From Xenorhabdus indica (lineage in GTDB: Bacteria; Pseudomonadota; Gammaproteobacteria; Enterobacterales; Enterobacteriaceae): a stretch of 60,134 nucleotides of DNA. Under the pieces are notes generated by a model, which saw only the letters and a program-made list of their open reading frames with translations, ran no database searches and was not told the origin of the DNA. Positions 46,829 through 55,005 of this stretch are shown here, piece after piece. Position numbers and translations under genes: made by a program. The first letter of the stretch is position 1; every line of letters starts with the position of its first letter. Location of the stretch: positions 1 to 60,134 of the forward strand of contig NZ_NKHP01000025.1 in the NCBI RefSeq assembly GCF_014467235.1. The letters are read 5' to 3'.

Positions 46829-47197
46829 TTAGTTTTCTGTCACTGAAATGCCTTCCCAACGAACTTCGAACTCCGCATCTTCGCTGCGCACTTCCTGCGT
46901 GTTTACGGTCCACATGCCTTCACCAATAATGGTCTTGCCGTTCGCCAGTTCGGCCACAATGGTCACGTTGGTCTGGTTGTTAAAATCCGCGACGGTCGTC
47001 CCGCCGCTGTCACGCACCCGGCAGGAAATAAAGCACGGACTGGGTTTTTCTTTGTACCCGTGCACGTAATCCATCCCGGTTAAGGTCTCGCGGGTGACAG
47101 ATGAGGGGCTGTAGGTAAAGTCCCCCACCACCATAATACTGACACCATCCACCGTGACATAGGCTGTCCCCGCCAGCCTTCTCGTTGTGTTTCCCAT
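46829..47197 (-). CDS. Tail tube protein (Mu gpM-like)
   Basis: A 122-residue contractile tail tube subunit. MGNTTRRLAGTAYVTVDGVS at the start, TRETLTGMDYVHGYKEKPSP and WEGISVTEN at the end are family features. It follows the sheath gene by nine bases, the invariant order sheath-tube. Confidence 0.92.
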   Translation of the reverse strand: MGNTTRRLAGTAYVTVDGVSIMVVGDFTYSPSSVTRETLTGMDYVHGYKEKPSPCFISCRVRDSGGTTVADFNNQTNVTIVAELANGKTIIGEGMWTVNTQEVRSEDAEFEVRWEGISVTEN

Positions 47198-47206
47198 GAG
47201 GTTTCC

Positions 47207-48697
47207 TTATGACGTCGGTTGCAGACGGAATTGATTCAGAAGCGCGAAGACACGCAACTGGTTGATCAGCGTGCCGGTCCAGAGGACATCCAGCCGGTTA
47301 GGGTTATGGGCGTTAACCTCGACCTTTAAGCCGGCGGCAAACGCCTTGGCATCCTGTACGTAACCGTTAAATTCCAGTGTCTTGTATTGGGCGATCAGTT
47401 CTGCCCGCACAATATTGGGGGTCACAATGGCCGAGCCGGGCGCAAAGCGGGTCCCGTCTTTCGCCAGTTTCATCCGCCCCAGTTTTGAGGTGATTTGCGT
47501 ACGGATATAACGCGAGACGTACATCAGCAAAAACAGTGTTTCTATCTGAAGGTAGCTGTCGTCATTATCACCGTACGGGTTTTTCTGGTAGGTGCTGATC
47601 AGGTTCTCTATCTGTACCGTGCCGTCATCCGCCACTGTGAAGGTGGAAATTCCACTGTGCAACAGGTTATTGCGATCAATCAGGTCGAGCTGATTCTCAG
47701 CCGCCGGGGATAACACACCCGCTACCGGTAAGGTTTGTAATGGTCTGCCCGGATCATTTCTCAGACTCGGTGCAGCCGCACCGGTGATGGCCGCGGCCCA
47801 AACGTAGTCGGGGGTCGGGGATTTCGTGACCCCTAACAGGGTTTCGTGTTGATTGTTTCGGCGCTCGCCCATATCCGCCAGTTCGCCATACACACCACTG
47901 ACCACACTGAACACGTGACCGTACAATTGCTGCTCCCATGACCAGCGTCCGCCGGTATCGGACAAAAAGGCCTTGAGTTCATCCAGTGAAACCGTATCGG
48001 TGTACGGGTTGACGATAAAATCAAAGGCCCGGTCACTGAGGTTGGCGAGACTGCTTTTTAATTCCGGTGCACCTGCGCCGCCTGTCATTTGAGTGATACG
48101 TAACTCCATGCCTGCCGGGGTTTCTTCACCACCGGCTTGCCCCCGGTAGTTAAGGCTGATATCAATACCATTGCCGTGAGCACCTTTGTTTTTTGCGGTC
48201 AATGTCACTGTGTGATCCGTTGCCATTGCCGTGACAGGCAGGGTAATTCTGCGGTTAATGGCCGCCGCCAGTGACGCCGCAATCTGCGTCAATTTATCGG
48301 TCGCCATCACGGTCACCTGCACACGCTGCCCGGCGATATACAGGGAAATCACCCCGGCGCGGGTCGGCAGGGATACTATTTCTACTATCCCTTTGGCGGT
48401 CAGCAGGTTATCGCTGTCTTTCAGGGGTAACGCCCACAGTTCCGCCGCAGGATCATTCGCCAGATACGCGGCGGTCATGCCATGCAGCAGGGAACCATGA
48501 CCAAACTGGGAAGCCGCCTGTTCGGCGGAAGAAATGCGCACCGGAATATCGGGGGACGCAATGGCCTTATCCAGCATCTGACCGAGGATCAGCGAGCGTT
48601 GGGTTGCTGTGGCACTGTTTGCCATTGAGTTATCGAATTCCACAAAAAACAGCGGCGTTCTGAGATTATTGGGAATACGGGAAAAAGGGATAGCCAT
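47207..48697 (-). CDS. Tail sheath protein (Mu gpL-like)
   Basis: A 496-residue contractile sheath subunit (Mu gpL is about the same length). The start PFSRIPNNLRTPLFFVEFDN, the central ELKSSLANLSDRAFDFIVNP and the late FAPGSAIVTPNIVRAELIAQ are characteristic. Its presence shows that the virion, if made, is a myovirus. Confidence 0.95.
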   Translation of the reverse strand: MAIPFSRIPNNLRTPLFFVEFDNSMANSATATQRSLILGQMLDKAIASPDIPVRISSAEQAASQFGHGSLLHGMTAAYLANDPAAELWALPLKDSDNLLTAKGIVEIVSLPTRAGVISLYIAGQRVQVTVMATDKLTQIAASLAAAINRRITLPVTAMATDHTVTLTAKNKGAHGNGIDISLNYRGQAGGEETPAGMELRITQMTGGAGAPELKSSLANLSDRAFDFIVNPYTDTVSLDELKAFLSDTGGRWSWEQQLYGHVFSVVSGVYGELADMGERRNNQHETLLGVTKSPTPDYVWAAAITGAAAPSLRNDPGRPLQTLPVAGVLSPAAENQLDLIDRNNLLHSGISTFTVADDGTVQIENLISTYQKNPYGDNDDSYLQIETLFLLMYVSRYIRTQITSKLGRMKLAKDGTRFAPGSAIVTPNIVRAELIAQYKTLEFNGYVQDAKAFAAGLKVEVNAHNPNRLDVLWTGTLINQLRVFALLNQFRLQPTS

Positions 48698-48885
48698 TAT
48701 TCAGTCTCCTGCGCACCTTTTTTGGCGAGTTTGGTTTCAGTTACGGGCTGACAGAGTTCAACGTCACCGTCTCTTACACGACGATGCCAAAACAGCGTGT
48801 CGGGGACTTCTGTACAACCTTCAGGCAAATGCGTGCCTTTAGCCGGATCGCGCACACTGCGCCCGGCAACGGGTTTGACAAACAT
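48697..48885 (-). CDS. DUF2635 protein (Mu gp38-like)
   Basis: A 62-residue protein with the DUF2635 pattern MFVKPVAGRSVRDPAKGTHL followed by PEGCTEVPDTLFWHRRVRDGD. It overlaps the sheath gene by one base. The family always lies directly before the sheath gene in Mu-like tails; its role in assembly is unknown. Confidence 0.9.
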   Translation of the reverse strand: MFVKPVAGRSVRDPAKGTHLPEGCTEVPDTLFWHRRVRDGDVELCQPVTETKLAKKGAQETE

Positions 48886-48890
48886 AGTGA

Positions 48891-49430
48891 TTACTCCAGA
48901 TTAATGCGGATATGAGGTTCGGGGGTGTGTTCCGGCATCGCAATAGTGACGTCAATGCCCTCCAGCGGGTTGGCTTCAATCGGGTAAAAGTCCTCCGGGC
49001 CCTGATAGTATTCAATGTCAATATCCATCAGAAGCTGAGCCAAATGCCCTTCCCCACTGGCGTCAATATCAATCTGTGACCGGATTTCCGCAAATTGCTG
49101 TATTTCCTTCGTGAGTGCATAACTGTTTATTACAGCGCGTTCGATTTGTTCCCGCAAAGCCTCCAGTGCCAGTTCGGCCTGCTCCGCGCCGTTTCCCGAC
49201 TCACTGTCAAATGCCTCCAGGCGCCCGGTGACTCTGACCGTTGTTATGGTGTCAAACTGCGGCGCATTACGGCCATGTGACTTTTTATGATCAAACGGGG
49301 TTTGTACCAGTATGCACGGATAATCATCACTCCGTGTTGACCAGTCGCGCGGGGAATAGACACGGGATTGCGCATCTGTCTTTCCTGTCAACGCCTGAAC
49401 CACCAGGTGACGCACGGTTGATGCGTTCAT
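48891..49430 (-). CDS. Tail terminator-like protein, Mu gp37 position
   Basis: A 179-residue protein occupying the gp37 slot before DUF2635 and sheath. N-terminal MNASTVRHLVVQALTGKTDA is followed by a mixed alpha/beta domain (YPCILVQTPFDHKKSH, VTGRLEAFD) and an acidic C-terminus. The shape fits minor tail/terminator proteins that close the tube end facing the head. It abuts the FII-like gene by one base. Confidence 0.75.
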   Translation of the reverse strand: MNASTVRHLVVQALTGKTDAQSRVYSPRDWSTRSDDYPCILVQTPFDHKKSHGRNAPQFDTITTVRVTGRLEAFDSESGNGAEQAELALEALREQIERAVINSYALTKEIQQFAEIRSQIDIDASGEGHLAQLLMDIDIEYYQGPEDFYPIEANPLEGIDVTIAMPEHTPEPHIRINLE

Positions 49431-49756
49431 TATTTCACCTTATTGAGTTGTAAGTGCGTACCGCCGTGACTGTCCGGCTGTACATCGCTTACAATGAATT
49501 CGGTATTGACGCGGTACACAAACACCCTGTCACCCTGTTTGGGGGGCGCGTTGAATACGGCATCACGGACTCCCAACAGGGGTTTAGTGGTATTGATGTC
49601 GCTGTCCCCGTCAAGGGATCCCACCTGTTGGGTATAGGCGCGATCAAACACGCCCATAATGTCGTAAGACTCGCCATGCTTAGGCCGCCAGTTCACCCGC
49701 TCAGCAAATTGTTTATGCAGCGGGGCCAGTAAGTGCTTATCCCAGTCAATCGGCAT
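49430..49756 (-). CDS. Head-tail joining protein, lambda gpFII-like
   Basis: A 108-residue connector protein. The text FDRAYTQQVGSLDGDSDINT followed by TKPLLGVRDAVF and GDRVFVYRVNTEFIVSDVQP fits the lambda FII (Phage_attach) family. It marks the seam between the lambda-type head and Mu-type tail modules. It overlaps both neighbours slightly. Confidence 0.82.
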   Translation of the reverse strand: MPIDWDKHLLAPLHKQFAERVNWRPKHGESYDIMGVFDRAYTQQVGSLDGDSDINTTKPLLGVRDAVFNAPPKQGDRVFVYRVNTEFIVSDVQPDSHGGTHLQLNKVK

Positions 49757-50102
49757 GCGTCCCCCGCTGAATATTAATCCCGCCCTGAACGGTCACGGGA
49801 TTGCTGGACAAAAGTTGCGCTCTCAGGTCATCCAGTCTCATGATAACGCCCAGCTGAATCAGGCGGCTGGCATCATCACCGAAAACTTCAATCACGGTAT
49901 TTTCCGGGTAATCAGTCCCGTTATGCCGGACAGTGTGACCTTTAGCAACGACAAATTCGGGCGTGTTTTCGCCTGTTGTTTTCTCATTTTCATCACCGGA
50001 ATATTGTTGGGGTTCAGTGCGCGTCTGCAATTTTTGAGCGTCTGTTTCGACCTGCAATTCGGGCGGTAATCCGCCCGGTTCCTGCTGTGTTTTCTTTGCC
50101 AT
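49746..50102 (-). CDS. Packaging accessory protein in the lambda FI position
   Basis: A 118-residue protein with a charged, low-complexity first half (about residues 1-50, rich in Gln, Glu and Lys) and a compact second half (FVVAKGHTVRHNGTDYPENT, then VIEVFGDDASRLIQLGVI). It stands between the major capsid and FII genes, as gpFI does in lambda. The call rests mainly on that position; the sequence itself I do not firmly recognise. Confidence 0.6.
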   Translation of the reverse strand: MAKKTQQEPGGLPPELQVETDAQKLQTRTEPQQYSGDENEKTTGENTPEFVVAKGHTVRHNGTDYPENTVIEVFGDDASRLIQLGVIMRLDDLRAQLLSSNPVTVQGGINIQRGTHAD

Positions 50103-50103
50103 A

Positions 50104-51150
50104 TCACACCACCATTGCGCACAATGCCGCGTTCACCCGGCTTGGAATCACCAGCGGCGCAGACTGCATCAGTAAATAACGCTGTGCCGGATCTTCCTGC
50201 AACCAGGATTTCGGGGCATACGCCATCGGACCATAATTGAATGCCGGATCTTTAATCGCCCCAAAGGCACGTGTTCCCATCAAATCTGCGCCCGACATCA
50301 ACACGGCGCCATCCGGTATCATGGGTTTTTCAACGTTATCCAGATCATCAATAAACCAGTCGTTATACAGCCACAGGTCGTAATTCCCCCAACGCCCTTT
50401 GTAAACAGCACCCGTAGCCACACGGGGGGCAATATCAACCTGCCTGTCAGCAGGATTGAGGGCCGGATAAATTATTGCGCCTTTCTCAATCGATGTGTCC
50501 TTACAAAAGGCCTGCCAGGATTTGTTGGTGAAAACGATATCCGTGGGGGCAGAACCGGTGATCCTGAGGATACGTAACCCCCACTCTTCGATATCTTCGG
50601 CGGGTTTAGTGTTGGTTTTTCCCGCATCCACCTTCAGCGGCCATTTGTCACTGCCGCTCAGGGTAACCGTGAGTTCCGAAGAACGGCCAAAATCAATTAC
50701 CGCTGTTGGGAAGCCTGTCCCTGCAACGGTGATTTTACCAAAAACCATCGCATTGGCCGCCATCCATTCCTGACGGCGGTTAATCATGTCGACCTGGTCA
50801 GCCATTTCAAATTGCAGGTTTACCATTTCACGCTCACCGGCGCTGAGTTCCCCACCGATACGTTCCCCAATCTGACGGCGAACCGGTTTAAATAAGTCGG
50901 GGGCGCGCTTGTCCTTGATATAAGCGGGCTTAAAGCTGTTGGTCTGGTAGGTACGGCTTTCGACCAGTTTTCCAGCCACCAACGGCGAGACAAACGGTGA
51001 CATACGGCGCTTGCCGATATCTACGTCAATGGATACTTCCTCTTTGTCTTCGGTGATAACGTTGGGAAAGAAGCGGTCCAGTAACCAGTTTTGACTGGTG
51101 ATCAGATTAGGTACTAAACCAACCAGTACGTTAGTATCGTAAATATTCAT
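50104..51150 (-). CDS. Major capsid protein, lambda gpE-like
   Basis: A 348-residue capsid subunit of the lambda gpE family (lambda 341). Typical text is MNIYDTNVLVGLVPNLITSQ, TEDKEEVSIDVDIGKRRMSP followed by FVSPLVAGKLVESRTYQT, QFEMADQVDMINRRQEWMAA and the C-terminal YLLMQSAPLVIPSRVNA. It is followed by FI and FII position genes and preceded by decoration protein D. Confidence 0.95.
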   Translation of the reverse strand: MNIYDTNVLVGLVPNLITSQNWLLDRFFPNVITEDKEEVSIDVDIGKRRMSPFVSPLVAGKLVESRTYQTNSFKPAYIKDKRAPDLFKPVRRQIGERIGGELSAGEREMVNLQFEMADQVDMINRRQEWMAANAMVFGKITVAGTGFPTAVIDFGRSSELTVTLSGSDKWPLKVDAGKTNTKPAEDIEEWGLRILRITGSAPTDIVFTNKSWQAFCKDTSIEKGAIIYPALNPADRQVDIAPRVATGAVYKGRWGNYDLWLYNDWFIDDLDNVEKPMIPDGAVLMSGADLMGTRAFGAIKDPAFNYGPMAYAPKSWLQEDPAQRYLLMQSAPLVIPSRVNAALCAMVV

Positions 51151-51259
51151 GCAGTTTCTCTACAGTAAGGCCAGCGACATCATCGCCAGCCTGAAAATGA
51201 AAACGAGCGCAGCCCTGCCAGATAACGGCATCAGGTGCAGTCAGAAAAAGGAGGGGGGT

Positions 51260-51652
51260 TTAAAAGCCCGGCGTGCTGTCTTTCAGGAAAATACTGAAAG
51301 ATCGCAGGGCAGTTTTGAGTTCGGCTAATGTCCAGCTCTTATCAAAGATAATCCGGTGCGCATTAAATTCCCCCATCAGGTACACACCTGCGGTCTGGCT
51401 GCTGACGGTGGTATCTACCGTATCCACCAGAATAGCGGCGGGTTTCTCGCTGCCATCGGTCGCGGTTTTCACGCTCAACACATATTCCCCGGATTTGTTC
51501 ATGCCAAGTACGGTGCCGCGCTTCAATACACCGAATTTAGCCATCGTCACGGTATCGGTGACTACCTGTAACTGGCCGGCAATGAGCTGATCAGGAATAA
51601 ACATGCTCGACGTCATGCCGGGGGCGAAAGGGTTAGGACCTATATTCTCCAT
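51260..51652 (-). CDS. Head decoration protein, lambda gpD-like
   Basis: A 130-residue capsid stabilising protein. ITDTVTMAKFGVLKRGTVLG-type text (here VVTDTVTMAKFGVLKRGTVL) and AAILVDTVDTTVSSQTAGVY followed by LMGEFNAHRIIFDKSWT are conserved in gpD. It is slightly longer than lambda D (110). Overlaps the scaffold gene by one base. Confidence 0.92.
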   Translation of the reverse strand: MENIGPNPFAPGMTSSMFIPDQLIAGQLQVVTDTVTMAKFGVLKRGTVLGMNKSGEYVLSVKTATDGSEKPAAILVDTVDTTVSSQTAGVYLMGEFNAHRIIFDKSWTLAELKTALRSFSIFLKDSTPGF

Positions 51653-52248
51653 TATTGCTTACCTTTTACTCGGTTATACAACGCGGTCGCCGCAGCGATC
51701 GCAGCCTCGGCGCTGCCCGCTGCCGGAGCCTGAGCGTCCGGGCCTAACCGCACCTGTTTTTCGTTACGCATCCGTTCATCCAATGACAACCTGGATTTTG
51801 CCGGTGACGGGGTGACTAATCCCATGACTGACAACGTGTTAATGGCTTCACGCACGGACAAGCTGGTGTTAAAGGCTAAATGTGCCGCCATATCAGGACG
51901 GCCCGCCGCATATTTGCTGCCAAAGATGTTGGCACAACGTTTGCGTTCGGCGCGGCGGCCTTTTTTGACGTCCTCGTTCTCATCGGCGTCAGCATCATCT
52001 TTATCCTCTTCCGCATCCGGATCGTCATCATCGCCTTCTGACTTCGCCTTCTTGGCTTTTTTCGCTTTTTTACCTTCCTTTTTGCCGTCCTGCTCTTCGG
52101 CGTCTTCACGATTTTCATCGTCTTCCGCGTTTTCGTCACGCTCCTCTTCCTCGGCGTGACGGCCTTTTGCTTTACCGGCTTTTTCGTCTTCCTCATGCTC
52201 ATCAGAGGCGCGCGCTTTGATTCCTAACAAATGGGCAAATTTATACAT
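51652..52248 (-). CDS. Scaffold-like protein with highly charged central region
   Basis: A 198-residue protein in the position of the lambda Nu3 scaffold. Residues 17-100 are almost all Asp, Glu, Lys and Arg, with a Lys/Ala run (KKAKKAKKAK) between acidic blocks; the C-terminal part is helical (RCANIFGSKYAAGRPDMAAH). In lambda the scaffold is the in-frame 3' part of the protease gene C, whereas here it is a separate gene starting right after the protease stop. The scaffold role is inferred. Confidence 0.7.
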   Translation of the reverse strand: MYKFAHLLGIKARASDEHEEDEKAGKAKGRHAEEEERDENAEDDENREDAEEQDGKKEGKKAKKAKKAKSEGDDDDPDAEEDKDDADADENEDVKKGRRAERKRCANIFGSKYAAGRPDMAAHLAFNTSLSVREAINTLSVMGLVTPSPAKSRLSLDERMRNEKQVRLGPDAQAPAAGSAEAAIAAATALYNRVKGKQ

Positions 52249-52250
52249 CG

Positions 52251-53105
52251 TTAAATCACTCCAGATTTTTTCATTAGTGTTTGAAATGCGACATCCGGGG
52301 AAGCGACTTCATCCGCTAACCCAATCTGTACGCCCTCATCTGCCAGATAACAGGCAGCTTGTGTATTGCGGATGTTCTCTTCCGAGAGTCCGCGGTTACG
52401 GGAAACAGTGCGGACAAAAAGACGCCCCATTTCATCAACATCATGTTGGATAGCGGATTTCGCCTCCTTGCTCATCGGTACATAAGGATTACCTTCTGCC
52501 TTGCGCTCCCCGTAAGTGATGATGGTCACTTTCAGGCCGTCTTCTTTAATGCGCTGCGACCAGTCACAGTGAATCACAATCACCCCGATCGAACCGACGC
52601 CACCCGTGCGCGGCACAGTGATTTTGTCGGCTGCACTGGCAATCGCATACGCGGCAGAATAGGCATACTCACTCAGAATAGCGTGAATGGGTTTCTCTCC
52701 CCGTGACTGATAAATCAGGTCTGCCAAATCAAAGCAACCGGCCACTTCACCGCCGGGGGAATCGATATCAAGGCAAATTCCTTTCACTTCCGGGTCATTG
52801 AGTGCCGTCAGAAACGCCTGACGAATGCCGTCATAACCCGTCATGCCACTGTAAGGCCGTAGTGTGCCCAGTTTTTGTACCAATGTACCCTGCACCGGAA
52901 TAACAGCAATGCCCTCTAAGACGTCATAGCCGTTGTCAGATTTACCCTCACGGGTGAAACTGTCATCGTCATCCCAATACATGCCCGCCTGAACCTGCGT
53001 AATACCAAAGCGGTCAGTCAGCGCTGCCATCACTACCTCGGCTTTGCGCGGGTGTATCGCCAGCGGTACATTAAACAACCGTTGCGCCAGATGCGGTAAA
53101 TTCAT
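52251..53105 (-). CDS. S49-family prohead protease, lambda gpC-like
   Basis: A 284-residue SppA/S49-type protease that processes capsid proteins in the prohead. VIPVQGTLVQKLG, GICLDIDSPGGEVAGCFDLA, the nucleophile Ser in SEYAYSAAYAIASAADKI (around residue 146) and TGGVGSIGVIVIHCDWSQ, a region that supplies the basic dyad residue further on, are all present. It lacks the C-terminal scaffold half found in lambda C. Overlaps the portal gene by four bases. Confidence 0.93.
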   Translation of the reverse strand: MNLPHLAQRLFNVPLAIHPRKAEVVMAALTDRFGITQVQAGMYWDDDDSFTREGKSDNGYDVLEGIAVIPVQGTLVQKLGTLRPYSGMTGYDGIRQAFLTALNDPEVKGICLDIDSPGGEVAGCFDLADLIYQSRGEKPIHAILSEYAYSAAYAIASAADKITVPRTGGVGSIGVIVIHCDWSQRIKEDGLKVTIITYGERKAEGNPYVPMSKEAKSAIQHDVDEMGRLFVRTVSRNRGLSEENIRNTQAACYLADEGVQIGLADEVASPDVAFQTLMKKSGVI

Positions 53106-54742
53106 GGGGATACCTCCTTTTTACCATCGGCAGTCAGACGGGATTGCACCCAGCTCGGCAACGGTAATCCGCGCGCCTGACGCGCCTCTATTTCGTGCGC
53201 CTGCTGATCCATAAATTCTTCCCAGTCTCCGCCTGCGTTTTCCGCAATTTCGATTTCCAGTGTGGACAGTCCAGCTTCCAGCCCCATAATCGCCCCTTCT
53301 TTTTCAGCCACAGGATCCACCCATCCCCGCCCCGGACCAATCCAGCGGGCACGGCAATACGCAGCCCGTGCGTCCAGAAAATCCGGGGCATCTTTGGGTA
53401 AGGGCAATTCTTCGGTCTCGTGAAGTTCCTCGACAAAGGCACTTAATATCGGCTGGGCGAATCCCACTGAAAAATCATCCCGCCGCCGAGTCAGCGTCTT
53501 CCATGCCTCCAGCATCGCTGCACGGGCAGAGCTGTAGTTCACATCTGACCAGTCCTGTGTGACCTGCTGGGGTGATAATCCGGTTGCCGAAGAAATATTG
53601 CGCAGCACGGCACTTTCGAATATCTCAAAATTGCTGTGTGGCCGCGCGGCATTCACCGTGTTGATTTTCTCACCCGGATACAAAATTGGCATACGCGCCC
53701 CATTTTGCAGGGATAACCGGCGTTCATGATGAAATTCCACCCGGCCGCTTTGGTAATAACCCAGATTCGGATCATCACTCATGCCGGTATCCCCCAATGC
53801 CGCCTCCACCATCGCCGGGTCATACGGTGATTCGATATAGGCGGCAAAGATGGAATTTAAGATAGCGGACTCCAGTTCACTCTGATCGTATTTAATCAGC
53901 ATTTTCAGGCGCTGAACAATCGGGGTTAACATGCCATTACCCCGGTGTTGTGCCCCCCGATCATAGTCATAATCGTGTACCACATGCGGACGGCCCCACG
54001 CGGTTTCACGGGGAATGCGTTCCCACGTCATGGTTTTTTTGCCGCTGTACCAGTCGCCGATATGCGCTTCCCGGATATGGTAAGCAATGGGGGCGCCATC
54101 GCTGTCTATCTCGACGCCGCCGCGAACATACTCTAAATCGGCACGTTCCTGTGGATTACTGAGGCGGTCAGGATCCACTATCTGGACGGTGGTTGCATAA
54201 CGTCCGCGGCCTTTACCTAACCGGTCAGTCCGGTATTGCAGCACCGCTAAAGCATCGCCGTCGATTAACTTGTGACGGAAAGCCAGCCGCATCATCTGCG
54301 AGACAGTTTGTTTGCGTTCCACATCACAGTAACGCCCCGGATCATCGGCCCATGAACGCCAGTGGGCTTCAATGACTTTGCGGTACTCTGCGGCCCATGT
54401 CACATCAAAGGCGTTATTCCCCGTCAGTAACGCCAGCATCCGGTAATCGGGTTTCAGGATGGGACGAAAGCTAGCCCCGATAGCGTTATCTAATACGCGG
54501 GTGATAGACCCTGCGGCCCAGCCATCATTACGGGCCAGATCACGTACCCGTGACACAATGCGGTCGCGGTAAATATTGATTTCATTATCCGGTGACCCTA
54601 ATGCCGGTTGCCAGTTCGCCAGCTGATCACTGAACGAATCTGCCGCATCATAGGGAACCCGGCTGCCGCCCGTCAGCATCGAATAACGCGGGCGGGAAGG
54701 TGCTAACGGTTTGCCATCCGGCCCCAATATTTGAACTGTCAT
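53102..54742 (-). CDS. Portal protein, lambda gpB family
   Basis: A 546-residue portal protein (lambda B 533). The central block FRHKLIDGDALAVLQYRTDR, VHDYDYDRGAQHRGNGMLTP and the late TGLSPQQVTQDWSDVNYSSA followed by RAAMLEAWKTL are diagnostic for the family. It forms the dodecameric channel for DNA entry. Its start overlaps the gpW stop by one base. Confidence 0.95.
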   Translation of the reverse strand: MTVQILGPDGKPLAPSRPRYSMLTGGSRVPYDAADSFSDQLANWQPALGSPDNEINIYRDRIVSRVRDLARNDGWAAGSITRVLDNAIGASFRPILKPDYRMLALLTGNNAFDVTWAAEYRKVIEAHWRSWADDPGRYCDVERKQTVSQMMRLAFRHKLIDGDALAVLQYRTDRLGKGRGRYATTVQIVDPDRLSNPQERADLEYVRGGVEIDSDGAPIAYHIREAHIGDWYSGKKTMTWERIPRETAWGRPHVVHDYDYDRGAQHRGNGMLTPIVQRLKMLIKYDQSELESAILNSIFAAYIESPYDPAMVEAALGDTGMSDDPNLGYYQSGRVEFHHERRLSLQNGARMPILYPGEKINTVNAARPHSNFEIFESAVLRNISSATGLSPQQVTQDWSDVNYSSARAAMLEAWKTLTRRRDDFSVGFAQPILSAFVEELHETEELPLPKDAPDFLDARAAYCRARWIGPGRGWVDPVAEKEGAIMGLEAGLSTLEIEIAENAGGDWEEFMDQQAHEIEARQARGLPLPSWVQSRLTADGKKEVSP

Positions 54743-54996
54743 CAGAATCTAAACCTCGCAGGGCGGCGTGTACTGATACCTAACTGCCCCTGTATCATCT
54801 GGATCAGCGCCAGTAAGTGCCCTAAATCCGTCTGTTGGTAGGACACTGACCGCGTGCCGTCGCCCTGAGAATAGGAAAACGACACGCCTTTGCTACCGGT
54901 GGCTAAATCAATGTAAGCGGCTTGCGCAGTTTCCAACGCAGCCAAAAGCTGCTCGCGGCTCATGCCTGCCAGCAAGCTGGTATTGCGATTAAGCAT
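54742..54996 (-). CDS. Head completion protein, gpW family
   Basis: An 84-residue gpW-like protein that stabilises packaged DNA and prepares the head for tail joining. The text LLAALETAQAAYIDLATGSK followed by GVSFSYSQGDGTRSVSYQQT and DLGHLLALIQMIQ is the gpW pattern. Located between terminase and portal genes as in lambda. Confidence 0.93.
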   Translation of the reverse strand: MLNRNTSLLAGMSREQLLAALETAQAAYIDLATGSKGVSFSYSQGDGTRSVSYQQTDLGHLLALIQMIQGQLGISTRRPARFRF

Positions 54997-55005
54997 AATT
55001 TTTTC

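Noticed and set aside
51812..52159. Ser-rich plus-strand frame opposite the scaffold gene
   Set aside because: The long serine runs are the antisense of the Asp/Glu/Lys codon-rich region; low-complexity artefact.
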